Shown here: positions 14,371-22,551 of the stretch, one piece after another
How the letters are laid out: every line of letters begins with the position of its first letter
Position numbering within the stretch: the stretch's first letter is position 1
Made by a program: the position numbers and the translations under genes
IMG/VR virus record: IMGVR_UViG_3300036780_000019
Coordinates: 1 to 36,307 of that record
DNA from: a virus
DNA: 36,307 nucleotides
Reading direction: 5' to 3' (one strand)
The notes under the pieces: model-generated
The model's database searches: none
Told to the model about the DNA's origin: nothing
The model's input: only the letters and a program-made list of their open reading frames with translations

Positions 14371-15344
14371 GTTCACCTACAGACAGCACCGACAGGGACG
14401 AACAGGGAAGTCCCGGGAACCCTGCGCTGGATGGCGAGCCCGTTCTTCGCAGACACAACGGGCACACCCTGGAGCTGCGGGAGACTGATTGGCGCTGCCT
14501 GCATTGCGGTCACTGGTTCGACGCTGCGGCTGAGGCCAACGGCTGGAAATGCGGCGATCCGTGCGTGCATCCGCACCACGCTGCCCAAAACGATCCCGAT
14601 CTGGGGAGCGAGGACGAGGGCCTGACTCTACGCCTGCGCCTACTGCTGCCTCCGGATCCAAGTTCTCTTTCGTCGTCGAGTTTTGGGGTTGAACGGGAAC
14701 AAGAACTCAACGAACAGAACCAGGCGGCGCTAGACCTCGACGCGCTGCAAGCACTCTGCGACAAGGCGACACCGGCACCGTGGTACCGGGAGTACGCATG
14801 GGTCGCCGCTGACGGCCCCGAGCCAGATGAAGGCGAGCCAGATGAGCGGTACGTTGCGGGCTTCGCGAGCGCGACGATTACGCGCGACGAGCAGCGCATA
14901 GCCGACGCGGCCTTCGTCGCCGCATCCCGCAGCGCCGTCCCTGCGCTCATCGCGGAGGTCGCCCGGCTCAAGTCTGCGCTCGTAAGTGAGTCTCGTCTTG
15001 CTCTACAAGAGAACTTAGCAACGAAAGAAAACTTGGCGCCGCTAGACGAGGCTCACTTTGAACGAGACCGTGCGCTGGCGTTGCTCTACATCGAGCACGT
15101 GGAACTTCACCCCACCTACGGGAACACGTCGCGCCGGGGCGGTGGCATTGGCGGCTCGGCGCTGACCCAACAGTGCTCAGTTGTCGACCCCGAGGAGCCT
15201 GAGTTCGCGCTGCTAGAAGTTATCGAGGACGCGTTGAATGAGGCGTTCCGCCGATGGGAGCGCGAAGGCCGCAAGTACGCCGAGATCCGGGCCGCCGCCT
15301 TGGTCCCTGTCGCTGAGTCCTTTGGGGAGGCCATCAGTGAGTGA
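14367..15344 (+). CDS. Ea22-like protein with N-terminal zinc-finger segment
   Basis: GTG 14367 overlaps the upstream stop and was chosen over a frame extension from 14286. The 325-residue protein has C44-x2-C47, C62, C66 and a VHPHH cluster at 67-71, then a low-complexity Leu/Ser stretch (about 86-107). From about 122 it matches the Ead/Ea22-like pattern: LDALQALCDKATPAPW, a FVAASRSAVPALIAEVARLKSAL segment and long helices. Such proteins are common accessory early genes of unknown role. The odd LTLRLRLLLPP linker could mark a fusion of two shorter genes. Confidence 0.6.
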   Translation: MSSPTDSTDRDEQGSPGNPALDGEPVLRRHNGHTLELRETDWRCLHCGHWFDAAAEANGWKCGDPCVHPHHAAQNDPDLGSEDEGLTLRLRLLLPPDPSSLSSSSFGVEREQELNEQNQAALDLDALQALCDKATPAPWYREYAWVAADGPEPDEGEPDERYVAGFASATITRDEQRIADAAFVAASRSAVPALIAEVARLKSALVSESRLALQENLATKENLAPLDEAHFERDRALALLYIEHVELHPTYGNTSRRGGGIGGSALTQQCSVVDPEEPEFALLEVIEDALNEAFRRWEREGRKYAEIRAAALVPVAESFGEAISE

Positions 15345-15687
15345 CACCGAAGCACTTGGACGCCGCGTCGATGATCTAGTTCTGTTCTGGGTCAGCCGCT
15401 ACGACTACCCGACCATGTTCAACGGTCTCACCGGCAGCATCATGGCTCTGCTCGCTGATCTTGGGGCTTCTACGGCTGGGAACGAGCTGCGGGCGAAGAT
15501 CGAGGCGCTGGAAGCCGAGAACAAGGCGCTGCGCAAAGAGATCGGGACGTGGCGCAACGGACAGCGGTCGCTGGAGGAAGAGGCCAGGACCGCCTTCCAA
15601 CGCGGTCGCACGGACATGGCCCAGTACCTAGCGCGCATGTATGACGCCGCACTGAACGACAAGCCCACCTCGGGGATCAAGCCATGA
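15337..15687 (+). CDS. coiled-coil protein, unknown function
   Basis: This 116-residue protein starts at GTG 15337 after a ggggagg site and overlaps the upstream stop by eight bases. Residues about 45-85 form a coiled coil (AKIEALEAENKALRKEI). The N-terminal part reads LGRRVDDLVLFWVSRYDYP. No family is recognised; it is probably an oligomeric accessory protein. Confidence 0.6.
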   Translation: MSDTEALGRRVDDLVLFWVSRYDYPTMFNGLTGSIMALLADLGASTAGNELRAKIEALEAENKALRKEIGTWRNGQRSLEEEARTAFQRGRTDMAQYLARMYDAALNDKPTSGIKP

Positions 15688-15938
15688 CCTGCGAGCACAT
15701 CTACGTGCGCGACGGGTGGACGCGCGGCGGCGTCTGGAACCTGCCAGTGCGGGCTTGGCGCTGCGTCAGGTGTCGGCTCCGCACTCGCACCTACGACAGC
15801 GTGGACGCCCAAGGGCAGCGCCCAGTCCACAAACACATGAGCGTCGCGGTTCCGGGATTCAACACAGTCCGCCGCGCCCCGCTTCCTTCCGTAATCGAGT
15901 CTGGTTCTACTCCTACCAGAGGACTCGACGGCGAATAG
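15684..15938 (+). CDS. small Cys/His protein
   Basis: This 84-residue protein has C3-x-H5 near its start and a CVRCRLRTRTY segment after a WNLPVRAWR stretch, together suggesting a small zinc-binding fold. ATGA overlap with the coiled-coil gene. The last 30 residues are polar and probably disordered. Function unknown. Confidence 0.55.
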   Translation: MTCEHIYVRDGWTRGGVWNLPVRAWRCVRCRLRTRTYDSVDAQGQRPVHKHMSVAVPGFNTVRRAPLPSVIESGSTPTRGLDGE

Positions 15939-15974
15939 CGACAACGCTGACACACCGGCCGTAACCCTTGCCGG

Positions 15975-16322
15975 ATGGGCCCGTTCATCGTTGCTGCGCT
16001 CGTAGGTCTCGCCGTTGGCGTCGTCTCAGCGTTCGTCTCCGACCGCAAACGCGTCTCATCGGAGAACAACATGCGGTTCGAATACAACCGCGAAGTCGAC
16101 CTGACAGCGAAGTACACGCGTGCTCGGACGCTCACCGACATGGCTGCAAACCTCGATTCACTGATCGGCATTTGTGAGCCAGCGGAGTCGCAAGGGCTGA
16201 AGTTGGCGTCGAAGGTCTGCCGCAACTGGGCCGGCCAAACGCTCGCGCCACCGTCCGTCACGGTCAATCTGACCGCAGACACATCGAAGTTCGATGACAA
16301 GCTCAACGGCGGTCTGCTGTGA
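15975..16322 (+). CDS. small membrane-anchored protein
   Basis: ATG 15975 follows a 36-base gap. Residues 3-21 (PFIVAALVGLAVGVVSAFV) form a membrane helix, followed by about 90 charged and helical residues that would lie in the cytoplasm. It ends in a GTGA overlap with the HslV-like gene, so the two are probably made together. Function unknown. Confidence 0.6.
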   Translation: MGPFIVAALVGLAVGVVSAFVSDRKRVSSENNMRFEYNREVDLTAKYTRARTLTDMAANLDSLIGICEPAESQGLKLASKVCRNWAGQTLAPPSVTVNLTADTSKFDDKLNGGLL

Positions 16323-16945
16323 CGTGCATCGTCGGTGTGGTCGATGGCGACCATGTGCTGATCGGCGGCGATTCGGCTGGCGTCGGCGGATGGGATCTGA
16401 CTGTTCGCTCCGACACGAAGGTCTTCCGCGTCGGCCCGTACGTCATGGGCTTCACCGCGTCGTTTCGCATGGGCCAACTGCTGCGCTACAGCCTCCGGCC
16501 GCCTGAGCCCAGCGGCTGGGACGTCGACAGGTTCATGGCAACCGCGTTCATCGACTCGGTACGGCAATGCCTCAAAGCTGGCGGATATGCCCGAGCGAAA
16601 GATGGCGGCGAGCAGGGCGGCACGTTCCTAGTCGCCATCGGTGGCCTGCTGTACGTGATCTACGAGGATTACCAGATCGGCCGCTCGGAGGATGGCTACA
16701 TCGCGGTCGGCTGCGGACGCGACTACGCACTTGGTGCGCTCCACGCGACGACGATCCCTCGCACCGAAGCGCATACACGTATCGAAATCGCGCTAGAGGC
16801 CGCCGCGCACCACTCGGCCGGCGTCTCTGGCCCGTTCACGATCATGTCAACACCCAAGCCAGAAGCTGAGCCGGTATATCGGCCGATCGCGCCGTTCCTC
16901 GGCATCCAGACGGTCACGCGCGCTCAGCTTGGCCTCGACAGGTGA
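16319..16945 (+). CDS. HslV/proteasome-like threonine peptidase (Ntn hydrolase)
   Basis: The 208-residue protein begins Met-Thr. If Met is removed, Thr1, Asp17 (in GGDSAG) and Lys33 (in TKVF) fall exactly at the proteasome/HslV catalytic positions. The first 18 residues align with HslV, including the shared H11-V12 and I14 and the GD at 16-17. A later IAVGCGRDYALGAL matches the family AIGSG-x-x-A motif with Cys for Ser. Family members are self-assembling peptidases fed by an ATPase (HslU or Mpa). No such ATPase is in the window. Actinobacteria usually have a 20S proteasome rather than HslV. It may degrade host factors or process phage proteins; both are inference. GTG start in GTGA. Confidence 0.75.
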   Translation: MTCIVGVVDGDHVLIGGDSAGVGGWDLTVRSDTKVFRVGPYVMGFTASFRMGQLLRYSLRPPEPSGWDVDRFMATAFIDSVRQCLKAGGYARAKDGGEQGGTFLVAIGGLLYVIYEDYQIGRSEDGYIAVGCGRDYALGALHATTIPRTEAHTRIEIALEAAAHHSAGVSGPFTIMSTPKPEAEPVYRPIAPFLGIQTVTRAQLGLDR

Positions 16946-18072
16946 CCGAGGAGAAATGGAGCTGTCCCGGACCTCACGATGCCGATCAGCGGCCCGAGAC
17001 GGATCAGCCGCTGTGCGGCGACTGCCAATACGCCCTGCATTCGGCATTGGGCGATTTGCCGACCCTGTATGCCCGCCTGTGGCTCGCTTTGCAGCCCGGC
17101 ATGCGACCGGCACCGCCCGGCAATCAGGGTGGCCGCGTCAAACAGACCCACGCCCCTTTGCAGCTGGATGGTGGCGCGGACGCGATGATGCGCCGCTGCG
17201 TCGACATCCTCGGCTGCTGGATGGACGTCGTCACCGCCGCACAGCAACTAGCGCCCGCCCAGAGACGCTCACCTAGAACACTCAGAGTCGCCACCCGCCT
17301 GCGGCTAGTCGTCAAACAGTCGGATCTGCCCGCGCTACCGGATGAGACGGAGCGCGGCGAAACCGTCGAAATTGAGGCACATCAAGGCGTCGAAGCGATC
17401 GACCGACCCATCGACTCGGCCACCGGCTACCTGATCTCCCATTCGTGCGCCGTCCTGCGCACCCACCTGCAGACCCTGATCCGGCTACCCGCGACACCGG
17501 TGATGCGCCGGCGGCAAATCTCCGAACTGGCCGCCCTGACCGACGAAGCCCTCGGATCTTTGGTCACAACGGTCAACGACGACGAATGCCTCCACCTCCT
17601 CGACCTCACCGGTGTCGACGCAGCGAAAGAGCTCCTCGACCTGCGCCGCACAATCCGCCGATTCTTGGGCGATACCCGAGGCTGCCGCGTCGGCGTCGTC
17701 CCATGCCCCGATGAGGAATGCCGCGGCGCCCTGGTCATGTGGGACGGCGACGAACACGTGGAGTGCGTCGGCTGCAGACGTACTTGGACGCCCGCCGATT
17801 ACGAGCGACTGATTTTGGTCACCGCTGACGAAGCCCGCGCATCCGGACGTTGGGAAGGCACCAAAGCCGCCGAACAACTCGTCACCCAAGCCCGCGCAGC
17901 CGAATTGGCCGCCGTCGACCCGGCGACGGTCCGCACATGGGTCCACCGCAACCTCCTCACCCAAGCCGGACGCGACGGCTACGGCAGAGCCACATTCCGC
18001 CTCGGCGACGTGTTGGCGGTCGCGAAATCGACCTCCGACGAGCCACGCGGCAGACGCCGAAAACGGACATAA
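16942..18072 (+). CDS. zinc-ribbon and helix-turn-helix DNA-binding protein
   Basis: The 376-residue protein has an N-terminal C8/H12/C25/C28 motif, a long helical middle, a zinc ribbon C255-x4-C260 ... C275-x2-C278, and a C-terminal helix-turn-helix at about 317-362 (RAAELAAVDPATVRTWVHRN, then FRLGDVLAVA) of the MerR/excisionase kind. The tail is basic (RGRRRKRT). It is the last gene before the noncoding gap and terminator that separate early and late regions, so it could control late transcription; that is inferred from position. GTG start in GTGA. Confidence 0.72.
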   Translation: MTEEKWSCPGPHDADQRPETDQPLCGDCQYALHSALGDLPTLYARLWLALQPGMRPAPPGNQGGRVKQTHAPLQLDGGADAMMRRCVDILGCWMDVVTAAQQLAPAQRRSPRTLRVATRLRLVVKQSDLPALPDETERGETVEIEAHQGVEAIDRPIDSATGYLISHSCAVLRTHLQTLIRLPATPVMRRRQISELAALTDEALGSLVTTVNDDECLHLLDLTGVDAAKELLDLRRTIRRFLGDTRGCRVGVVPCPDEECRGALVMWDGDEHVECVGCRRTWTPADYERLILVTADEARASGRWEGTKAAEQLVTQARAAELAAVDPATVRTWVHRNLLTQAGRDGYGRATFRLGDVLAVAKSTSDEPRGRRRKRT

Positions 18073-18129
18073 CGGCGCGCTGACACATGAGGCCGTACGG
18101 TGTTTGACGCGCTGGGATTGTGGAAACGC

Positions 18130-18158
18130 TTGACCTTTGCGTGGACTTAGCGGAGTAT
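18130..18158 (+). promoter_or_regulatory. possible promoter, weak
   Basis: A ttgacc -35-like hexamer at 18130-18135 is followed after 17 bases by gagtat at 18153-18158. The -35 is good and the -10 poor. Transcripts from it would meet the terminator at 18196 unless antitermination occurs. Confidence 0.25.
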
Positions 18159-18195
18159 TTGCAACGTTCCCGAGCTTCAACTGCGCCCAAAACCT

Positions 18196-18235
18196 GCCCA
18201 CCGTCCAGCCATAGCGCTGCACTGGTGGGCTTTTT
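18196..18235 (+). terminator. rho-independent terminator ending the early block
   Basis: gcccacc (18196-18202) pairs with ggtgggc (18224-18230), with an inner cagc/gctg stem in the loop, followed directly by five Ts (18231-18235). It lies 123 bases after the helix-turn-helix gene and before the late genes. Confidence 0.75.
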
Positions 18236-18256
18236 GCCGTTCAGGCGGTGGCGCAC

Positions 18257-18436
18257 ATGACCTTGTTGCCGAACCGCCGCCAAGATCCAGCACGCGCCGG
18301 CATCCTCGCCCTGCTAGTCGAGCTACGGAAACTGCGCCTCGACTGCCCACCCGACGCGATCACCCGCCGCACCGACCTCGATTTGCGCATCGACGCCCTG
18401 CTGGACCGGCTCAACACCCTGACACCATCAGGCTGA
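18257..18436 (+). CDS. small helical protein at the start of the late operon
   Basis: The 59-residue reading starts at ATG 18257 (an in-frame GTG at 18248 is the alternative). It is amphipathic and helical (ARAGILALLVELRKLRLDC, then LDLRIDALLDRLNTL), so it may dimerise. No family is recognised. Good G/C at third positions supports coding. Confidence 0.5.
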   Translation: MTLLPNRRQDPARAGILALLVELRKLRLDCPPDAITRRTDLDLRIDALLDRLNTLTPSG

Positions 18437-18446
18437 CGATCACGCC

Positions 18447-18740
18447 ATGAAGCAACCCGCCTGGCTACGTGGCCGTCGACTCCAAGCCGCCTGGCACGTG
18501 CTGCGCGGTCACGGCGTCATCTGGCGCGCCGTACTCCAACAAGACCACGTTGACCCACGACGACTCCACGTCGCGCACTACCAAGGCTCAAAGCTGCACA
18601 TCACCCAGTCCGTCATCAACTTCACGCCGCACGACTACGGCCAAGCCGAGATCACCCGCAAGCAGATGCAGTCCCGACCGATCCCGCCGACCGCCCTAGT
18701 AGACCCACAGGGCAACGTGTGGGACACCAACGGCTGGTAG
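18447..18740 (+). CDS. small protein upstream of HNH gene, unknown function
   Basis: The 97-residue protein starts at ATG 18447 and has a basic, Trp-rich N-terminus (WLRGRRLQAAWHVLRGHGVIW), a beta-like middle, and a C-terminal PTALVDPQGNVWDTNGW. It lies just before the HNH and terminase genes. No family is recognised; a part in packaging is possible from position only. Confidence 0.5.
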   Translation: MKQPAWLRGRRLQAAWHVLRGHGVIWRAVLQQDHVDPRRLHVAHYQGSKLHITQSVINFTPHDYGQAEITRKQMQSRPIPPTALVDPQGNVWDTNGW

Positions 18741-18744
18741 TGCA

Positions 18745-19047
18745 GTGCCATGGCGACCCGGCAAGACAGCCGCCCGAGGCTACGGCTACGCCCACCAGCA
18801 GGAACGCCGCCGACTGCGCCCCATCGTCGAAGCAGGCAACGCCTACTGCGCACAACCCCGCTGCCTCTTCCCATCACGCTGGATTCAACCCGGAACCCCC
18901 TGGGATGTAGGCCACAACGATGACCGCACCGCACGCATCGGCCCCTGCCACCGCCCCTGCAACCAACAAGCGGGCGCCTCGAAAGGTGGCCGCGTCACAG
19001 CAGGGCGCAACCTCCGCCCCAAGCCATGGCGCAGCAGAGCCTGGTAA
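18745..19047 (+). CDS. HNH endonuclease next to terminase
   Basis: The 100-residue protein starts at GTG 18745. It has RGYGYAHQQERRRLRPIVEAG, a CAQPRC pair, WDVGHNDDR with the first His, and IGPCHRPCNQQAGASKGG with Cys, His and Asn, together an HNH/ββα-metal site. HNH enzymes beside the terminase, such as HK97 gp74, assist terminase in cleaving at cos. The position directly before the terminase genes and a candidate cos region fits this role. Confidence 0.8.
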   Translation: MPWRPGKTAARGYGYAHQQERRRLRPIVEAGNAYCAQPRCLFPSRWIQPGTPWDVGHNDDRTARIGPCHRPCNQQAGASKGGRVTAGRNLRPKPWRSRAW

Positions 19048-19129
19048 GGCGGGGGGTGGGGTAGACCCACAAAACGCGCAAAACACTGACCCGCCAGTCA
19101 GCAAAAATATCCCCCCGAATGGCGCTCGG
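19048..19129. other. candidate cos region
   Basis: This 82-base stretch between the HNH stop and the likely TerS start has no good coding frame. It holds a G-run (six Gs, 19051-19056) and its mirror C-run (19111-19116), and a ctgac/gtcag hairpin at 19086-19101. Location next to HNH and terminase genes is where many cos phages carry their packaging site. The overhang cannot be read from this. Confidence 0.4.
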
Positions 19130-19549
19130 ATGGCCGAGTCGGTCGTTCGGGCGGTTCCCGAGGGCCTGTCTGAGGGTGGTTTGGCACTCTGGTCGGCGTT
19201 CGCGGCCGCGACGATGCCGGCCGCTCAGGTGGCACTGCTGTTGGAGGCGTGCCGCGCGAAGGATCGGCTCGACAAGCTCGATTTGATCTTGCGCGGCGAG
19301 GTCGATACGTGGGCCCGGCTGGTCCATCGGACGCTCACCGAGGACTACGAGCTCCACATCGACGATGCGCTGGTGAAGGCCAACGCGACGGCGAGTTCCC
19401 TGCGGCAGTTGCTCGCCGCGCTCCCTGCTGATGCCCAGGCGAAACCGCAGGTGAAGAGTGCGCTCGACGAGCTCAGGGACCGCCGCGCTACTCGGGGTGC
19501 AAACGCCACGCGTGCGCCTCGTGCCCCGCGCGCGACTAAGCGAAGCTGA
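19130..19549 (+). CDS. terS: terminase small subunit
   Basis: The 139-residue protein has VPEGLSEGGLALWSAFAAAT, then QVALLLEACRAKDRLDKLD, then a long helix and a basic Arg/Ala-rich tail (RAPRAPRATKR). This is the pattern of P27-like small terminase subunits, which bind the packaging site and recruit the large subunit. An open frame reaches back to 18920, but it overlaps the HNH gene and has poor coding character, so ATG 19130 was chosen. No strong ribosome site is visible. It overlaps the large subunit by 53 bases. Confidence 0.72.
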   Translation: MAESVVRAVPEGLSEGGLALWSAFAAATMPAAQVALLLEACRAKDRLDKLDLILRGEVDTWARLVHRTLTEDYELHIDDALVKANATASSLRQLLAALPADAQAKPQVKSALDELRDRRATRGANATRAPRAPRATKRS

Positions 19550-21011
19550 CGACGCAGTCTTTCTGAGCGCCGCATATGGCCTCGTGCCGGACGACTGGCA
19601 AGAGGACGTGCTCGACGGCTGGCTCGGCCTTCGTCCGAACGGGCATTGGGCGTCGCCGCGGTGTGGTCTTGCGGTGCCGCGGCAGAACGGCAAGAACGCG
19701 GTCCTCGAGATCCGCGAGCTTTACGGCATGGTGCAACTCGGGGAGAAGTTCCTCCACACCGCCCACGAAGTGAAGACCGCGCGGAAGGCGTTCACGCGGC
19801 TGTTGCATTTCTTCGACAACGAGCGCAAGTTCCCGGAACTGCACGATCTGGTGCTCAGCATTCGGCGGACGAACGGCCAGGAAGCAATCTTCCTGGAAAA
19901 CGGCGCGTCGGTGGAGTTCGTCGCACGCTCGAAAGGCTCCGGCCGTGGATTCACCGTCGACGTGCTTGTCCTCGACGAGGCGCAAGACCTGTCGTTCGAC
20001 ACGCACGCCGCGTTGCGGCCGACGATCTCCGCCGCGCCGCTCGGGAACCCGCAGGAAATCATGACCGGCACCCCGCCGTCGCCGACGATGAACGGCGAAG
20101 TGTGGACGCGGATGCGCAAGGCGGGCAACGAAGGCAAGGACCCGCGCCTGTGTTGGCATGAGTGGTCGGTCGTGGCATCGAAAGACGGCCATGTTGACTA
20201 CGACGACCGCGCGAACTGGGCGAAAGCGAACCCGGCATTGGGTCGGCGGCTGTCGTATGACGCCACGATGGATGAGCGGGCTGCGATGGACGACACCACG
20301 TTCGGCCGGGAACGCCTCGGGATCTGGGATGACGGGCCCGAGGGCGATCAGTCCGACCTGGACCTGTCCGGATGGCCCGGCCTTGAGGATACTGAGTCGA
20401 CCCTCGCGAGCGTGGCCGCATTCGCCGTCGAGGTGAGTATCGACCGGGCATGGAGCTCAGTTGCTGCCGCAGGCCCGTCGTCGGGCGACCGGCTGCACCT
20501 CGAGATCGTCGAGCACCTGCCAGGTACGGCGTGGATCGTCGCCCGCTGCGTCGAGTTGAACACCGCGCATGGTCCGGCGGTGTTCGTCGTCGACTCGGTC
20601 GGGCCGGCCGCTTCACTGATCCCCGACCTCGAGGCCGCTGGGCTGTCCGTGTATGCGACGACAACCGATGACGTCGCGACCGCAACCGCGGATCTGATCG
20701 ACGGCATCGCGCAGCGGCTGTTCGTTCACGGCCCGCAGGTCGAGGTTGATGCGGCGATCGCCGTCGCGCGGAAACGGTCCATGGGGGACGGCCGGTTCAC
20801 GTTCGGCCGTGCGAAGTCCGGCGGCGACGTTTCACCGCTCGTCGCGATCACCTTGGCGGCATGGCGCGCCAGCGAGCAGACCGCATACGCGCACGTCATG
20901 TTCCCCGACGATCCCGAACCGCCTGCCGATGGCGTCCAGCGCGGCCCGGGTGGCGCGCGGATACTCAGCCAAGCCGAAACGACGACGGTCCGCTACGGCC
21001 CACCAACGTAG
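19497..21011 (+). CDS. terL: terminase large subunit
   Basis: The 504-residue protein has a Walker A-like PRQNGKN at 61-67, Walker B VDVLVLDEAQDL with D160 and E161, and a coupling motif TGTPPS. The C-terminal nuclease domain includes FVVDSVGP. It packages DNA into the prohead using ATP and cuts concatemers. GTG 19497 is the likely start (frame from 19458 lies within terS). The last residues LSQAETTTVRYG are nearly identical to a segment of the 62-residue protein at 26871-27059. Length is normal for the family. Confidence 0.92.
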   Translation: MQTPRVRLVPRARLSEADDAVFLSAAYGLVPDDWQEDVLDGWLGLRPNGHWASPRCGLAVPRQNGKNAVLEIRELYGMVQLGEKFLHTAHEVKTARKAFTRLLHFFDNERKFPELHDLVLSIRRTNGQEAIFLENGASVEFVARSKGSGRGFTVDVLVLDEAQDLSFDTHAALRPTISAAPLGNPQEIMTGTPPSPTMNGEVWTRMRKAGNEGKDPRLCWHEWSVVASKDGHVDYDDRANWAKANPALGRRLSYDATMDERAAMDDTTFGRERLGIWDDGPEGDQSDLDLSGWPGLEDTESTLASVAAFAVEVSIDRAWSSVAAAGPSSGDRLHLEIVEHLPGTAWIVARCVELNTAHGPAVFVVDSVGPAASLIPDLEAAGLSVYATTTDDVATATADLIDGIAQRLFVHGPQVEVDAAIAVARKRSMGDGRFTFGRAKSGGDVSPLVAITLAAWRASEQTAYAHVMFPDDPEPPADGVQRGPGGARILSQAETTTVRYGPPT

Positions 21012-21019
21012 GAGGCCCG

Positions 21020-21238
21020 ATGCAGCTGAACGTCGGGAACTTCTTGGAGATCGTCGGCGCCTGCCTCGGCATTTGGGGCACGTACCTGATCGCGGGCTTC
21101 GCAGTGATGTTGCTGGTCGCCTGCGTGTCGCTGGTGCTACTTGCCGAGTTCGTGTTCGACGCGTCGGTCATCCCGTTGCCGTCGCGGAAGCCACGGACTA
21201 AGGACGACGGCAACACGACGGTGCGTTACAAACCGTGA
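21020..21238 (+). CDS. small membrane protein between terminase and portal
   Basis: The 72-residue protein starts at ATG 21020 after a taggagg site. Residues about 8-47 are hydrophobic (IVGACLGIWGTYLIAGFAVM, then LLVACVSLVLLAEFVF), enough for two membrane helices. The tail is basic. A membrane protein inside the packaging genes is unusual; superinfection exclusion or an early membrane function are possible but not shown. It ends in a GTGA overlap with the portal gene. Confidence 0.6.
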   Translation: MQLNVGNFLEIVGACLGIWGTYLIAGFAVMLLVACVSLVLLAEFVFDASVIPLPSRKPRTKDDGNTTVRYKP

Positions 21239-22551
21239 CGGTTCGCGGCCGGAATGATGCGCGCCGTCAGCAGCGCGGGATGCCGATCGGTGGCGGCGGT
21301 TGGAACGGATGGATCTCAGACCCGTCCGTAATCCCGCCCAATAGCGCCAACTTCTTCGGCTCGACCGCCGGCGTGGTCGTCAACGAGCGCGCGGCGCTGT
21401 CGTTGATGGCCGTCGCGTCGTGCATCCGCGTGCTGGGTGATGCGATCGCCGAGATCGAGTGGCGGCAGTACCGGCTCGAAGCCGGCGAGCGGGTCATGGA
21501 GGATCCGCTGCCGATCCTGACGAACCCTTACGCCGATATTGATGAGGCTGACGGACGGTTCCGCTCCGTTGCGTCGCTCGCTTTGGGCGGCAACATGTAC
21601 GAGCACGTCATCGACCGAGACAAGCGCGGCAACACGACGATGATTGAGCTCCTCAATCCGTCGCGAGTGAGTTGCAAGATGGTCGACGGGATGCGCGAGT
21701 ACCGCGCGGGCGGCATGTCCGGGCCGATCATTCCGACCGCCGACCTGGTGCACACGCCGTGGATCGCCCTCGCTGGCGGGCTCGTGGGCCTGAACCCGAT
21801 CGAGATCGGTGCCACGTCGCTCGGGATCGCGCTCGCCGCGAACGACTACTCGTCACGCTGGTTCGGGCAGGGTGCACATCCGACCGGTGTCCTGTCGATG
21901 AAGAAGCCGATGCTGCAGCCCGACATGGACCGGCTGAAGCAGAAGCTCCTCGCCGACCATTCCGGTCTCGCGCAGTCGCATGTGCCGATCGTGCTCGACG
22001 CCGACGCGACGTGGACGCAGATCGGGCTCTCACCCGAAGCGTCTCAGCTGCTCGAGTCGCGGTCGTTCTCGCGTTCGGAGTTGGCCGGGTTTTACGGCGT
22101 CCCGCCGCATCTGATCGGCGATACGGCGGACAACGGCGGACCGTGGGGCAAGGGTCTGCAAGAGATGGTCATGGGTCTCGCGATGTTTACGTTGTCTGGC
22201 TACACGCGCCGGTTGAAGCGGTCCCGGTCGCGGCTGCTGCCGCCCGGGCATTTCGCTGACCTGCCGCTCAATGACCTGTTCAAGACGAACTCGGAGATGC
22301 TCGCCAAGCTCATCGCGGCGATGCGGATGATGTCAGTCGGTACCCCGAACGAGGCCCGGAAGATCATCGGCCTGCCGCCGACCCAGGAGCAGGGAAGCGA
22401 CAGCATTTTCGCGCCGATCAACAGCGCCCACGCCGACTTCTTGAACCCGACGGGCGCCGGAGTTGTCGGCGTCACAGACGACTCGGGCGAAGACACCGAC
22501 GACCCGGACGCGGCGGCTCTCGCCGCCGCTACTGCCGCACCCGACCAGTAA
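21235..22551 (+). CDS. portal protein, HK97 family
   Basis: The 438-residue protein matches HK97-type portals: VNERAALSLMAVASCIRVLG, LLNPSRVSCKM, a GLNPIEIGATSLGIALA segment, and SRSELAGFYGVPPHLIGDT. Twelve copies form the ring through which DNA enters the head. The C-terminal 60 residues are Asp/Ala-rich and probably disordered. GTG start in GTGA. Confidence 0.9.
   Translation: MTVRGRNDARRQQRGMPIGGGGWNGWISDPSVIPPNSANFFGSTAGVVVNERAALSLMAVASCIRVLGDAIAEIEWRQYRLEAGERVMEDPLPILTNPYADIDEADGRFRSVASLALGGNMYEHVIDRDKRGNTTMIELLNPSRVSCKMVDGMREYRAGGMSGPIIPTADLVHTPWIALAGGLVGLNPIEIGATSLGIALAANDYSSRWFGQGAHPTGVLSMKKPMLQPDMDRLKQKLLADHSGLAQSHVPIVLDADATWTQIGLSPEASQLLESRSFSRSELAGFYGVPPHLIGDTADNGGPWGKGLQEMVMGLAMFTLSGYTRRLKRSRSRLLPPGHFADLPLNDLFKTNSEMLAKLIAAMRMMSVGTPNEARKIIGLPPTQEQGSDSIFAPINSAHADFLNPTGAGVVGVTDDSGEDTDDPDAAALAAATAAPDQ

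Larger units (their letters stand above)
18073..18256. other. noncoding gap between early and late regions
   Basis: This 184-base stretch holds no ORF with coding character. It has two ttgac words (18104-18108 and 18130-18134), a possible promoter and a terminator hairpin near its right end. It is the longest gap in the window and the natural place for a regulatory switch between gene blocks. Confidence 0.6.

Noticed and set aside
16075-16090. ggttcgaatacaacc resembles a tRNA T-arm
   Set aside because: It codes for RFEYN in a membrane-protein gene and no acceptor, D or anticodon arm surrounds it.
18920-19129. Longer start for the small terminase
   Set aside because: It would overlap the HNH gene by 128 bases and run through a noncoding-looking patch with G and C runs.
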